Assembly (NCBI GenBank): GCA_016930745.1
Contig: JAFGGE010000031.1
Location: forward strand, 1 to 64,000
Direction of reading: 5' to 3'
Source of the DNA: Sedimentisphaerales bacterium
GTDB lineage: Bacteria > Planctomycetota > Phycisphaerae > Sedimentisphaerales > Anaerohalosphaeraceae
DNA length: 64,000 nucleotides
A model generated the notes under the pieces. That model saw only the letters and a list, made by a program, of their open reading frames with translations, made no database searches and was not told the origin of the DNA. The position numbers and the translations under genes are program-made. Positions 46,765-56,238 of this stretch are shown piece after piece (position 1 is the stretch's first letter; every line of letters begins with the position of its first letter).

Positions 46765-48002
46765 GCCCGCCGCTCCGCCATGGCTTCAATTTGTTCAGGG
46801 GAGATGGTTTGAATCACATCCCCACGCCCAAAAGGAATCGATGGACGATCCGAAAAGCGTGAATTCAAAATAAATACAACCGTACGACATCCCCTTTGGG
46901 CCGTTCTTTGAATACACTGCTCTCGATGCGCATCCCAGTGGAGAAGAACATAGACTACCGTGGACGTATTCGCCAAGGCGTCGATCAGGGCTGGTGGAAG
47001 TCCGTCAAATTCTCCTTTGGCGGACAATTCAATCCCGGCCAGAACCTCCAGAATTCGATCGAATTGATGAATATGTCGGCCAACCATAAGATCATAGACT
47101 TTGTCGCCGGCGGCCAGAACGTTGACAATATTGTCGTGGTCGGACAGATTTTGGGCAATCGCGGCGGTCAGACTCACGGCCGCTTCAAAGGTAAAATCGA
47201 ATTGTGTTCTTGTACCGCTCTGTGGCGCCCTGTCGTCCGTATCAAGGACGAGGGCGACATGGCCAAAATATTCTTCATGGTATTCCTTTACTACCGGAGT
47301 AGACAATCGCGCCCAGGCGCGGGAGTCAATCTTCCGAGGCTCGTCCCCCGGACGGAACGGACGATTGCCGATATATTCGGGCGATTCACCGGTCCGGCCG
47401 GCGGGTAAAAATCCGCCCCGATGATAGCGGCGGGCGATAGAGACGCCCAAAGAATCCAGCGGTCCGAAATTGGGCACAACCAGCAAGGATTCCTGTCCCG
47501 TAGGGAATCCTCGCGAACAGAAAAAATGAAAAGGAAAAGTCGATATGCAGGACGGCCCGGGAAATTGATATTGCCCCCGTCGAAGGGGACGAAGGCGGAT
47601 TTTGACCTCCACAGACTGCCCCGGCTGGATACAGGGAAGAAAACAGGCCGAATCCGGATTCTCTATTTCTCTCGGCAAATCGGCCCACTGCAGGGCAAGA
47701 TCATAGGCGCAAAAATGGCCCCGGTTGGTCAGGGTGTATTGAATCGTCATGGTCTGTCCGGCCATTGCCCGGTGGGGAAGGCGGCCGGTGATCGTTATCC
47801 GGGGTTGCATTACCCAGGCGGCAAGCCAGGAGATACAAAAAAACAACAGGCATGTGGTCCATATGCCAAATACCGGCAACACAAGGCAAAGGATGCCTGA
47901 ACCAAGGGTAAGACCGAGAAGAATCCTGCCGCCGTCGGTCATGCGCGGCGCCGATGAGGCCGACAGGGAAGATTTCAGAGTCGATGCAGGCATTCTGCTC
48001 AT
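46761..48002 (-). CDS. DUF58 domain-containing protein
   Basis: 'ESPEYIGNRPFRPGDEPRKIDSRAWARLSTPVVKEYHEEYFGHVALVLDT'; start/stop overlaps with neighbours. Confidence 0.85.
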   Translation of the reverse strand: MSRMPASTLKSSLSASSAPRMTDGGRILLGLTLGSGILCLVLPVFGIWTTCLLFFCISWLAAWVMQPRITITGRLPHRAMAGQTMTIQYTLTNRGHFCAYDLALQWADLPREIENPDSACFLPCIQPGQSVEVKIRLRPLRRGQYQFPGPSCISTFPFHFFCSRGFPTGQESLLVVPNFGPLDSLGVSIARRYHRGGFLPAGRTGESPEYIGNRPFRPGDEPRKIDSRAWARLSTPVVKEYHEEYFGHVALVLDTDDRAPQSGTRTQFDFTFEAAVSLTAAIAQNLSDHDNIVNVLAAGDKVYDLMVGRHIHQFDRILEVLAGIELSAKGEFDGLPPALIDALANTSTVVYVLLHWDAHREQCIQRTAQRGCRTVVFILNSRFSDRPSIPFGRGDVIQTISPEQIEAMAERRA

Positions 48003-48949
48003 ACGGGTACTTTGAGTTGGTTCAGATTGTCGGTGATGATTTCCCGGCGGGTAAGACCTTCATACCGTCCTTTGGCGGTCAGCAGAATGCGATGCGCCAG
48101 GACGGAACCGGCCAGTTGCTGGATGTCGTCCGGCAGAACATAATCTCGCCCGTGAAGAAACGCCGCCGCCTGGCAGGCCCGCGTCAGCATCAGCGCCCCG
48201 CGCGGGCTGACTCCCAACTCCAGCCGCGGATCTTGTCGGGTTCGATTCGCCAGATCCACAACGTACCGGAGGAGTTCGGCGCCGACGTGAATAGCGCGGA
48301 CCTGCTGCTGGAAGTGGCGAACCTGAGCCGTATTCAGTACCGGCTTTAAATCGTCCAGAGGATGGCTGTGCGAATGGGTTTGCAGAATGTTGGCCTCCAC
48401 ATCGGCATTCGGATAACCCAGTTCAATACAAAGAAGAAAGCGATCCAGTTGGGCTTCGGGCAAGGGATAGGTACCGTGAAATTCGACCGGATTTTGTGTG
48501 GCCAGAACCATAAAAGGATCGGGTAAAGGATACCGCGTCCCCTCAATCGTGGCCTGGGCTTCGTTCATGGCCTCCAGCAGCGCCGACTGCGTTCGGGGAG
48601 AAGCGCGGTTGATCTCGTCGGCCAGGAGGATGTTACAGAAGACGGGCCCCTTGCGAAAAGCGAATTCCCCGGTGACAGGATTATATACGCTGGCGCCGAG
48701 GACATCGGCCGGAAGCAGGTCCGGGGTGAACTGCACCCGACAAAAAAGGGCGTCAATACTGCGGGCCAGGGCCTTGGCCAGAGTGGTCTTGCCGACGCCG
48801 GGTACATCCTCGATCAGGACCGAGCCCCCCGCCAGCAAGGCCACAAGCAGCATATCCAGACTTTGATCCTTGCCGAAAATGACCTTCCGCAGATTGCATT
48901 GCAGTGGGAGCAAGTCCCGGTTCGGTTCCGTCGAAGGCTTGTTTATCAT
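47999..48949 (-). CDS. MoxR family AAA ATPase
   Basis: 'GGSVLIEDVPGVGKTTLAKALARSIDALFCRVQFTPDLLPADVLG', 'NILLADEINRASPRTQSALLEAMNEAQAT'. Start placed at MINKPST (48949); the ORF-track extension to 49321 looks spurious. Confidence 0.9.
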   Translation of the reverse strand: MINKPSTEPNRDLLPLQCNLRKVIFGKDQSLDMLLVALLAGGSVLIEDVPGVGKTTLAKALARSIDALFCRVQFTPDLLPADVLGASVYNPVTGEFAFRKGPVFCNILLADEINRASPRTQSALLEAMNEAQATIEGTRYPLPDPFMVLATQNPVEFHGTYPLPEAQLDRFLLCIELGYPNADVEANILQTHSHSHPLDDLKPVLNTAQVRHFQQQVRAIHVGAELLRYVVDLANRTRQDPRLELGVSPRGALMLTRACQAAAFLHGRDYVLPDDIQQLAGSVLAHRILLTAKGRYEGLTRREIITDNLNQLKVPV

Positions 48950-49306
48950 GGAATACTCCAAAAATGGAAAAACGATTTTATCGCCCCATGTCTCTCGTCG
49001 GTTCACAGATTTTAGAAAACAAGTTGCCGGCGGCCAAACGGAAAATCCGCCGGCATATGCAATAAATCCGATCTTTGATTCTTCCGCGGATTGTACCTGC
49101 TTGCCGATGTCCCGACAAGGTATCGGGAAACATTTTACTCCGCCCTCCCTGGAAACCGGGATTCCGTTTACCCAAACCGGTCCTGCTGCCGAAAAGCCTT
49201 TTTTAAAATTGGGTAGGGCTTTTATGATATGTACTATTAAGACATATACATAGAAATAAGAAATACTTACATAAGAGTATTTATAGAAATTTATATACTT
49301 TTTTTC

Positions 49307-49336
49307 TTGACAGCAGCCCATGTTGTCTGATAGACT
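49307..49336 (+). promoter_or_regulatory. Putative promoter of the polysaccharide locus (TTGACA-18-TAGACT)
   Basis: TTGACA 49307-49312, 18 nt, TAGACT 49331-49336, preceded by an AT-rich tract (49240-49305). Confidence 0.5.
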
Positions 49337-49342
49337 AACGCC

Positions 49343-49714
49343 GTGAGGTTGGTGGAGTCAGAGGTTCCTTGCTTGATGGAACAGAATGACTGTTATAGGA
49401 GCTCGAAGGAAGAAAACGGAAGGGTGATGTTGTTCATCGCATAAGCGGCCCCCTGCAACCGGCAGGGGCAACCGGGGAGCGTACTCCTTTCAAGCCCGCA
49501 CGTAAGGACGTCCGTGTGTATCGATACTGTCTGCCCCAGGGCAGAATGGTTAGGGAGAAGGTGCGTTTACATAAGGATGATCTGAAGCAGGTCTTTCCCG
49601 GTGCGGGAGCGATCAGAAGAAAGATAAGTATATCGGGGGCAGCAATTCAGGAGGAAGGAGAGACAGGCAACTTACGGGTACGGAGTATGCGCCAAAGCCC
49701 GCGATAAATAAAAG
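49343..49714 (+). ncRNA. Candidate structured 5' leader RNA of the polysaccharide operon
   Basis: About 370 nt between predicted promoter and first gene, with consecutive hairpins: AGTCA..GTTCC/GGAAC..TGACT (49356-49391), CCCCTGC/GCAGGGG (49450-49468), GGAG/CTCC (49476-49487), CGCACG/CGTGTG (49497-49518), CTGCC/GGCAG (49531-49544), TCCCG/CGGGA (49596-49608). Not matched to a family I recognise. Confidence 0.4.
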
Positions 49715-50344
49715 ATGGCCGTCAAAGAATATATACAACCTCTGATCGACGAAAACGTAACCATGACGCGATATCTTGGTCGGTACGGCTTACGGTCCGT
49801 TTACGTTCTTCTTTATTATTGCATCGCGATCCGTCTGGCCGGGCCGGGGATGCCGGGGGGGCGAATCGGCCACTGGTTCAGGGCGCGTCTGGCCCGATCC
49901 CTGTTTAAACACTGTGGCTCAGGAGTCCGAATAGGGCAATGGGCGCGTTTCGGCAGCGGTGCACAGATCAGTCTGGGAAAGAATTCGAGTATTGGTCGCA
50001 ATTGCTGGCTCCTTGGGGATGTGGACATCGGCGATGATGTCGGCATAGCGCCGGATGTGGTGGTTCTTTCTTCCAATCACAATACGGAAGACATTACGGT
50101 TCCCATGAACCGGCAAGGACAACAAGCATCCCAGCCTGTTCATATCGGAAACGACGTGTGGATCGGCACACGGGCCATCCTGTTGCCGGGTGTGCATATA
50201 GGCGAACATTCGATCATCGGCGCCGGCAGTGTAGTAACCAAAGATGTGCCTGCGTATGCCGTTGTGGGCGGAAATCCGGCAAAAGTGATACGATTTCGCA
50301 CAGGGCCATCGGAACCATCCATAGAATCCATCCATCCAGTCTGA
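49715..50344 (+). CDS. Left-handed beta-helix (hexapeptide) acyltransferase, polysaccharide-associated
   Basis: '[22 protein letters not shown]', '[54 protein letters not shown]'. Confidence 0.9.
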   Translation: MAVKEYIQPLIDENVTMTRYLGRYGLRSVYVLLYYCIAIRLAGPGMPGGRIGHWFRARLARSLFKHCGSGVRIGQWARFGSGAQISLGKNSSIGRNCWLLGDVDIGDDVGIAPDVVVLSSNHNTEDITVPMNRQGQQASQPVHIGNDVWIGTRAILLPGVHIGEHSIIGAGSVVTKDVPAYAVVGGNPAKVIRFRTGPSEPSIESIHPV

Positions 50345-50357
50345 TTCATTTTATAAA

Positions 50358-51620
50358 ATGACACGATCCGGTTGGATCAAGGCGTTTATAGTTCTTTGCG
50401 ATCAAGTCTTTCGCAGCGGAACCATGCTGGCAACGGGGATTATCGTCGCTCGAACATGCACCGTATCCGACCACGGTCTGTTCGTGGTGGGCTATGCGGC
50501 CATCCTGTTGGCGGGCAGTTTCCAGGAAACGATTATCGCGACCCCTCTCTATGTGTTCTTGCATGGAAAATCAGAACAGCAGCGTCCGGCTTACCAATGC
50601 TCGGTGATCCTTATGCAGACTATGATCGCACTTTTGGCCGCTGTCGCGATAGGCATCATCGGTTTGTTGGGGCATATCCGCCAAAGCCAGACCGCTTCGA
50701 TCTTCCTGTTGGCCGCTCCGACGACGTTCGCCGTCATTTCCCGTGATTACATTCGTCAACACGCCTTTGCGTCTTTGCATCCCGGTCAAGCGCTAGTGGT
50801 GGATGTGATGTTCGCATTCTTACAGCTCGGACTGCTGACTATTTTGGTCTGTCTGAAGGCGCTCACCGGCAGCCGGGCCTTATTGATCATGGGATTGGCG
50901 GCGCTGGCCGTTTGTATCATCCCGTATCTGATCCTGCTTCGCCCGGATCGTTCCTTCGATGGGAACGTTTTTAAAACCACGGTTCGAGACCACTTTGCAT
51001 TCGGGCAATGGCGCATCCTGGCCTATATCGTGATCTGGATAGGCTTACAGAGCTATCCCTTTTATCTGGTCCGATTGGCCGGCCGGGAAGAGGCGTCCTA
51101 TTATGGGGCTTCGCTGCGAATTGCTCTTGTCTTCAGCCCGATTATGGCCGGCCTGATCAATTTTGTTCTTCCCTGGCTGTCGCAGCGAAATTCAACACAC
51201 GGAACTTCGGCCTATCGCAGGACCGTTATACGTCTGTCCTTTGTCGTCCTTTCCCTGCTCTCGTTGGTGGTTCTTACCGTATGGCTGTTCGGAGCGATTC
51301 TTTTAGAGTGGTTGTACGGCGCGCGATATGCCCATACCAATACGGTGCTGCGTCTGCTTGTGATCGCCGCCGCGGTTCATAATTCGGCCTTCTGTGTGGG
51401 TTTGGGGTTTCTCGCCGAACGAAGGCCCTGGCTGGAGGTTCAGGGATACAGTCTGGCTCTGGTCGTCTCTTTACCGATCGGTTTGTATGGTTGTATCCAC
51501 TATGGCGCCCAGGGAGCGGCATGGGGGTATCTTGTGTGCACGGTGACCGTAACGGTCTTTCGCTGGTGGATTTTCTTACGACAGGCGCCGGCCGCCGAAG
51601 CGATGGTGAATCCATCCTGA
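50358..51620 (+). CDS. Polysaccharide flippase / Wzx-like membrane protein
   Basis: 420 aa, ~12 hydrophobic helices, position within a polysaccharide locus; TGATG overlap with the next start. Confidence 0.7.
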   Translation: MTRSGWIKAFIVLCDQVFRSGTMLATGIIVARTCTVSDHGLFVVGYAAILLAGSFQETIIATPLYVFLHGKSEQQRPAYQCSVILMQTMIALLAAVAIGIIGLLGHIRQSQTASIFLLAAPTTFAVISRDYIRQHAFASLHPGQALVVDVMFAFLQLGLLTILVCLKALTGSRALLIMGLAALAVCIIPYLILLRPDRSFDGNVFKTTVRDHFAFGQWRILAYIVIWIGLQSYPFYLVRLAGREEASYYGASLRIALVFSPIMAGLINFVLPWLSQRNSTHGTSAYRRTVIRLSFVVLSLLSLVVLTVWLFGAILLEWLYGARYAHTNTVLRLLVIAAAVHNSAFCVGLGFLAERRPWLEVQGYSLALVVSLPIGLYGCIHYGAQGAAWGYLVCTVTVTVFRWWIFLRQAPAAEAMVNPS

Positions 51621-54175
51621 TGCATCCGGAAACCACGGAACAAAATATCATCCTGGAAAAGGATTCCTCTGTGCAAAGCCGAATCCTGCAAACCTTGTTT
51701 ACTCGGCTCAATGAGACCGGGATTGATTACTGTGTACTGCGGAACTACGCTTCTCTTCCGGATTCTCTGGAGGGCAGCGATTTGGACTTACTGGCGAAGC
51801 CGTCCGATGCGAAAACGATCCTATCCGTATTGGAATCGGTGGTCCGCGATTTCAACGGCAAATGCCTTTGCGACTATGCTGTCCACGCCTGCATCCTGCG
51901 GTATGGAGGTTTTGTGGAAGGGCAATGGTGGTTTCTTCCGATCGATCTGTTTACTCATCTGGAATTTCGTGGTCTTCCTTACTTGAATGTAACCGCCGTA
52001 TTGGATTGTTCCCAAATGAAAAATGGCGTACGAGTCGCCTCGCGACCGGATGCCGACATAATCACGTTTCTTAAAAATCTTCTTTTCAAGGGACGGGTTC
52101 AACGGGAACTCATCCAGAAGGCATATGAGGCGTATCATTCAAAGGAACAACGGTATGAGCCGATCCTGAGGGAAGTTTTTGAAGCACGGACCGTAAACAA
52201 CCTGAAAAACCTTTTATCTGAAGAAAACAAAGCTTACATCGTGTCGTCTTTGGCGCATCGACTGCGAAAGTCACTGCTGCTTCATAGTCTGCAAAAACGG
52301 CCTCTGTGGACTTTATGGCGCCGCAGTTGCAATGGGACGAAGCGAATTCGTCGAATCTTCCATCGTCCGGGATTTTGGGCGGTTGTTCTCGGCGTCGACG
52401 GCAGCGGTAAAAGTACTCTTCTGGAGGCGGTGAAACCCGTTATGGAGTCGGCTTTACATAACCGGATACATCAAGAGCATATCCGGCCCCACTGGCTGCC
52501 GAGTCTGGCCCGATTGTTCGGCAGAACTGAAACAGAAGGGCCGGTCTGTGATCCCCATGCAAGCCGTCCTTCGGGTTTCTTTGGTTCTCTTTTTCGACTG
52601 ATCTATTATTCTCTTGATTATACCATCGGTTTCTGGCGGAAGGTGTACCCTGTGCTGGTCAAAAGTCCCTCATTCTATGTGTTTGACCGATATTATTATG
52701 ATTTTTTTCTGGATCCCCGCCGCGTTCGTATGTCCCTGCCGAAATGGATCATAGAGGCTATTGGAAGGATTATCCCGGAGCCGGATCTGATTCTTTGTCT
52801 TGGAACCCAGGCCGACAAGATTCATGCCCGCAAGCCGGAACTGCCGACCGAAGAAGTGCACAAGCAGATAGTTTCTCTAAAACGATTCTGCTTTGCCCAT
52901 CCGCATGCGGTCTGGATTGATACGGGCGGCTCAATCGAAGAGTCTGCGGACCAGGCCCTGATGGCGATTACAAACGCCATGGCTTCCCGTTATCAGCAGC
53001 CGATCGCATTTCCCAGGGGCGATTTCTGGGCGATTCCATTTCCAGGTTTTTCCGCCAGCCCGGTTTCGCTTCAGGATGCCGGCTTGGCCATCGTATCTCG
53101 CTATGCCGGATTGCCTGCTCGTCAGCCGCGGCTTTTTGTCCCCTTGCGGTCCCCAGCTCTTACGTATAAAGGCGTGTCATTTTATGTGCCCGGCAGGCGG
53201 CGGGCACAGCTTGCATGGGCCGGATTGGGGTTTCTTGTACGAAATGGGATCCAAAAACCTTTTTTCCGCAACGTGATCACGCTGTGTTCGAAACGCGACC
53301 GGCTTCATCCAAAAGACGACCTGATTTCCTTTCTCGGTAAGCGTCTGGGTTATCCTGTTGCCGATATAGCGATGTACGTTGGCTCGGGCTCCCCACAGCG
53401 AAAAATGACGGTTTTGGCTATGGCGGCCAATGGAGGCCAGGATGTCGTGGTCAAAATCGCCGATACCGAGTCGGCAAGGCTGGCGCTCGAACGGGAAACA
53501 AAGGCCCTGCGGCAACTGGCGGATTCCCCTCTGGCCGGGCAAGCGCCGGCGATTTTCTTTGAGGAACTATGGCATGGATATCTTGTGCAGGCCCAGCAAA
53601 AATGCCCTTTTCCGCCCAATAAACAAATACCGATTTTAACGCCGATACACATGGCGTTTTTGACAAAGTTGACCAAACTGGGAAGGCAAACGCTTCCGAT
53701 CTCTCAGACATCGGTTTATCAAGGAATTCGAGACGCTTTGGGTAGTGAGGCCGATTGGATTCCATCCTACGTACAACGAATTGCCGGTCGGGTGTTGTCG
53801 GATCGCTTCTCCGGATCGCCAATCGTTTGTCATCGGACACACGGCGATTTCGCCCCCTGGAACCTGCGATTGTATCGAGGGCAAATCATGGCCTACGACT
53901 GGGAAGACACCGATCCCCGGGGAGCGGCGTTCACGGATATCTTTCATTTTCTGTTCCGACAGGCCTGGCTGGTCGGACCCTGGCCTGGCGCGGCGGCGAT
54001 CCTTCGAACCATGCGCTCTGCGGCCGGCTCTTTGGCCGAGCGTGCCGGGATCGATAAAACCATGATCGATTCAGCCCTGCTTCTCTGGGCGCTAGGGCAG
54101 CATCTGCATGCCCCTTCCAATCCGATGCTGCAGATTCTTCATGTATTGGAAGATGACTTTGTCTCGAAGGTTTAA
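51620..54175 (+). CDS. Triple-domain protein: nucleotidyltransferase-like + thymidylate-kinase-like P-loop + APH-like kinase
   Basis: 'GIDYCVLRNYASLPDSLEGSDLDLLA'; 'VVLGVDGSGKSTLLEAV' (P-loop 52391-52417) with 'FDRYYYDFFLDPRR'; 'CHRTHGDFAPWNLRLYRGQIMAYDWEDTDPRG' (53831-). Start corrected from 51491. Confidence 0.75.
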   Translation: MHPETTEQNIILEKDSSVQSRILQTLFTRLNETGIDYCVLRNYASLPDSLEGSDLDLLAKPSDAKTILSVLESVVRDFNGKCLCDYAVHACILRYGGFVEGQWWFLPIDLFTHLEFRGLPYLNVTAVLDCSQMKNGVRVASRPDADIITFLKNLLFKGRVQRELIQKAYEAYHSKEQRYEPILREVFEARTVNNLKNLLSEENKAYIVSSLAHRLRKSLLLHSLQKRPLWTLWRRSCNGTKRIRRIFHRPGFWAVVLGVDGSGKSTLLEAVKPVMESALHNRIHQEHIRPHWLPSLARLFGRTETEGPVCDPHASRPSGFFGSLFRLIYYSLDYTIGFWRKVYPVLVKSPSFYVFDRYYYDFFLDPRRVRMSLPKWIIEAIGRIIPEPDLILCLGTQADKIHARKPELPTEEVHKQIVSLKRFCFAHPHAVWIDTGGSIEESADQALMAITNAMASRYQQPIAFPRGDFWAIPFPGFSASPVSLQDAGLAIVSRYAGLPARQPRLFVPLRSPALTYKGVSFYVPGRRRAQLAWAGLGFLVRNGIQKPFFRNVITLCSKRDRLHPKDDLISFLGKRLGYPVADIAMYVGSGSPQRKMTVLAMAANGGQDVVVKIADTESARLALERETKALRQLADSPLAGQAPAIFFEELWHGYLVQAQQKCPFPPNKQIPILTPIHMAFLTKLTKLGRQTLPISQTSVYQGIRDALGSEADWIPSYVQRIAGRVLSDRFSGSPIVCHRTHGDFAPWNLRLYRGQIMAYDWEDTDPRGAAFTDIFHFLFRQAWLVGPWPGAAAILRTMRSAAGSLAERAGIDKTMIDSALLLWALGQHLHAPSNPMLQILHVLEDDFVSKV

Positions 54176-55451
54176 AATCCTGATCTCAGCGTACGCCTGC
54201 GAGCCTTATAAAGGCTCCGAGCCGGAAGTCGGCTGGCAGTGGGTTTGCCAGATTGCCCGTACACACGATGTCTGGGTGCTTACACGGGCCAATAATATCC
54301 CGCCCATCGAAGCTTCCGGCCTGTCGCAAAAATACCCGAACCTGGCCTGGATCGGCGTGGAACCGCCGCGGTGGCTCGGCTTCTGGAAAAAAGGCCAACG
54401 AGGAACACATCTGTATTATGCCCTCTGGCAGATGACGGCCCTCATCGTCGGCTGGAGACTTCACCGAAAAATAAAATTCGATTTGACGCATCATCTGACT
54501 TTCAGCCCTTTTTACTGGGCGCCCCTGATCGGTTTACTGCCTGTCCCGTTCGTATGGGGTCCTGTAGGGGCCGGCGAGGTCGTCCCGCGTCCGTATTGGC
54601 TGCTGTTTTCCTTTGGCCAGAAGATACGAGAAACCATTCGACTTTGTATTCGAAAGGCAAGTATTTGGAATCCTTTTGTGTATGGGGCGATGCGCAAAGC
54701 CCGTTTCATTCTAGCCGCCACAGAGGAAACACGGAGAGCGTTTCCGCAACGCCTGCGCAACAAAGTGATCGTAGAGGCCCAGATCGGGATCGATCCGGTA
54801 TCCACGACGATGCGACAAAAACCATCGGACGATGTGTTTCGGATCGTAACGGCCGGCCGGCATGTGTATTGGAAAGGCCATATCCTGATCCTCCGGGCCT
54901 TCGCGCGGTTTCATACCTTGTACGAAGGGCGCAGCGAACTGGTTCTTCTGAGCGATGGGCCGCAGCGTCCTGGTCTCGAAGAAGAGGCCCGTCGCCTCGG
55001 CGTCGCCGATGTAGTGCGTTTTGTGGGGTGGTTGCCGAAGCGTCAGGATGTATTCAGGGAGTATGAAAAAGCCGACCTTTTCGCGTATGCCAGTCTCTTT
55101 GAGTGCGGCGGTTATGTCGTTATGGAAGCGATGTCATGCGGAGTTCCGGTTGTCACGCTCGGCCTGGGCGGCCCCGGCGAGATGGTTACGGACGATTGCG
55201 GAGTAGTCATTACCCCTTCCTCGATCAAACAAACCATCGACGACTTTGCTTTGGCCTTTCATACTTTGGCTCAGGACAGATCGCTTTTACGCGATAAAAA
55301 CATTCGCACGGTCCAGCGAATCGAGCAGCAATTCCGCTGGTCGGTCAAAGGCGATCGTCTGCTGCGATGGCTCGATGGATGGACGAAAACAGGCTCGCTT
55401 TGCGATGGTATCCCCTCGGCGGCTCAAGAGGCAACCGATAAAAGCGTCTAA
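54153..55451 (+). CDS. GT4-type glycosyltransferase
   Basis: 'ILISAYACEPYKGSEPEVGWQWV...', 'ADLFAYASLFECGGYVVMEAMSCGVPVVTLGLGGPGEMV'. Start corrected from 54108. Confidence 0.88.
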   Translation: MTLSRRFKILISAYACEPYKGSEPEVGWQWVCQIARTHDVWVLTRANNIPPIEASGLSQKYPNLAWIGVEPPRWLGFWKKGQRGTHLYYALWQMTALIVGWRLHRKIKFDLTHHLTFSPFYWAPLIGLLPVPFVWGPVGAGEVVPRPYWLLFSFGQKIRETIRLCIRKASIWNPFVYGAMRKARFILAATEETRRAFPQRLRNKVIVEAQIGIDPVSTTMRQKPSDDVFRIVTAGRHVYWKGHILILRAFARFHTLYEGRSELVLLSDGPQRPGLEEEARRLGVADVVRFVGWLPKRQDVFREYEKADLFAYASLFECGGYVVMEAMSCGVPVVTLGLGGPGEMVTDDCGVVITPSSIKQTIDDFALAFHTLAQDRSLLRDKNIRTVQRIEQQFRWSVKGDRLLRWLDGWTKTGSLCDGIPSAAQEATDKSV

Positions 55452-55470
55452 AGGGCAGTGGTATACAAAT

Positions 55471-56238
55471 ATGCTTTATGCGGCCCCGGACAAACTTCCC
55501 ATGACACGACAAGAGATCCTGTCGGAACTGCAAAGGTTTGTGGATTGCCATCCGTTTCCGGACCGGCCGGTCATTCTGGAAGCGGGATGCGGATCACGAA
55601 GCCATGTAGCGTTTCCGGCAGCCTCTCGCATGGTCGGAATTGATATTTCCGAGAAGCAACTGGTTCGGAATGATGCGCTTCAGGAACGGATTATGGGCGA
55701 TATCCAGGACTATGATTTTGCCCCCGGTTCCTTCGATGCGATTATCTGCTGGGATGTGCTGGAGCACCTGAAAGAGCCGACACGGGCACTGGACCGCTTT
55801 TTTGACGCGATACGAGCGAACGGTTTGGTCATTCTCGGACTGCCCAATATCCTGTCGCTGTGGGGATTGACGACTAAATATTCGCCGTATTGGCTGCATG
55901 TGTGGTTCTATCGAAAGGTCTTCAAAAAACAGGAGGCCGGCCGGGATGACAATCCCCCCTTTCTGACATATCTGCGGTGGAGCCTGGCGCCCGGCGCTCT
56001 CCAGTGTTACGCCCAAGGCAGAGGGCTTTCGGTTGCTCTCTATCGCCAATATGACCCTCTGCTGCCGTCCGTGCAAAGACGAAAAAAATGGATCACCCGG
56101 CTCTATGTCATTCTGGCCCGAACACTGCGCCTTCTTACCCTGGGCAGGCTGGGCGGAACAGGTAACAGCGGACTCATACTCGTGTTGCATAAAAACAATA
56201 TGGAACAAAACGATAATGAACACGACAACATTTCGTAA
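55471..56238 (+). CDS. Class I SAM-dependent methyltransferase
   Basis: 'VILEAGCGSRSHVAF', 'MVGIDISEKQL', 'FDAIICWDVLEHLKEPTRALDRFFDAI'. Start likely 55471; ORF-track start 55246 overlaps the upstream gene. Confidence 0.82.
   Translation: MLYAAPDKLPMTRQEILSELQRFVDCHPFPDRPVILEAGCGSRSHVAFPAASRMVGIDISEKQLVRNDALQERIMGDIQDYDFAPGSFDAIICWDVLEHLKEPTRALDRFFDAIRANGLVILGLPNILSLWGLTTKYSPYWLHVWFYRKVFKKQEAGRDDNPPFLTYLRWSLAPGALQCYAQGRGLSVALYRQYDPLLPSVQRRKKWITRLYVILARTLRLLTLGRLGGTGNSGLILVLHKNNMEQNDNEHDNIS

Noticed and set aside
44704-48949. MoxR-DUF58-transglutaminase operon as a novel system
   Set aside because: This arrangement is a widespread, already described type of MoxR-associated cluster; not unusual here beyond lacking visible vWA genes.
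47999-49321. 440-aa version of the MoxR ORF
   Set aside because: First ~124 codons lack MoxR similarity and read through an AT-rich intergenic region; true start placed at 48949.
49343-49714. Tried to assign the leader to c-di-GMP-I, cobalamin, RNase P, SRP, tmRNA, 6S or a group II intron
   Set aside because: Diagnostic conserved strings of these families were not found by eye; left as an unassigned structured leader.
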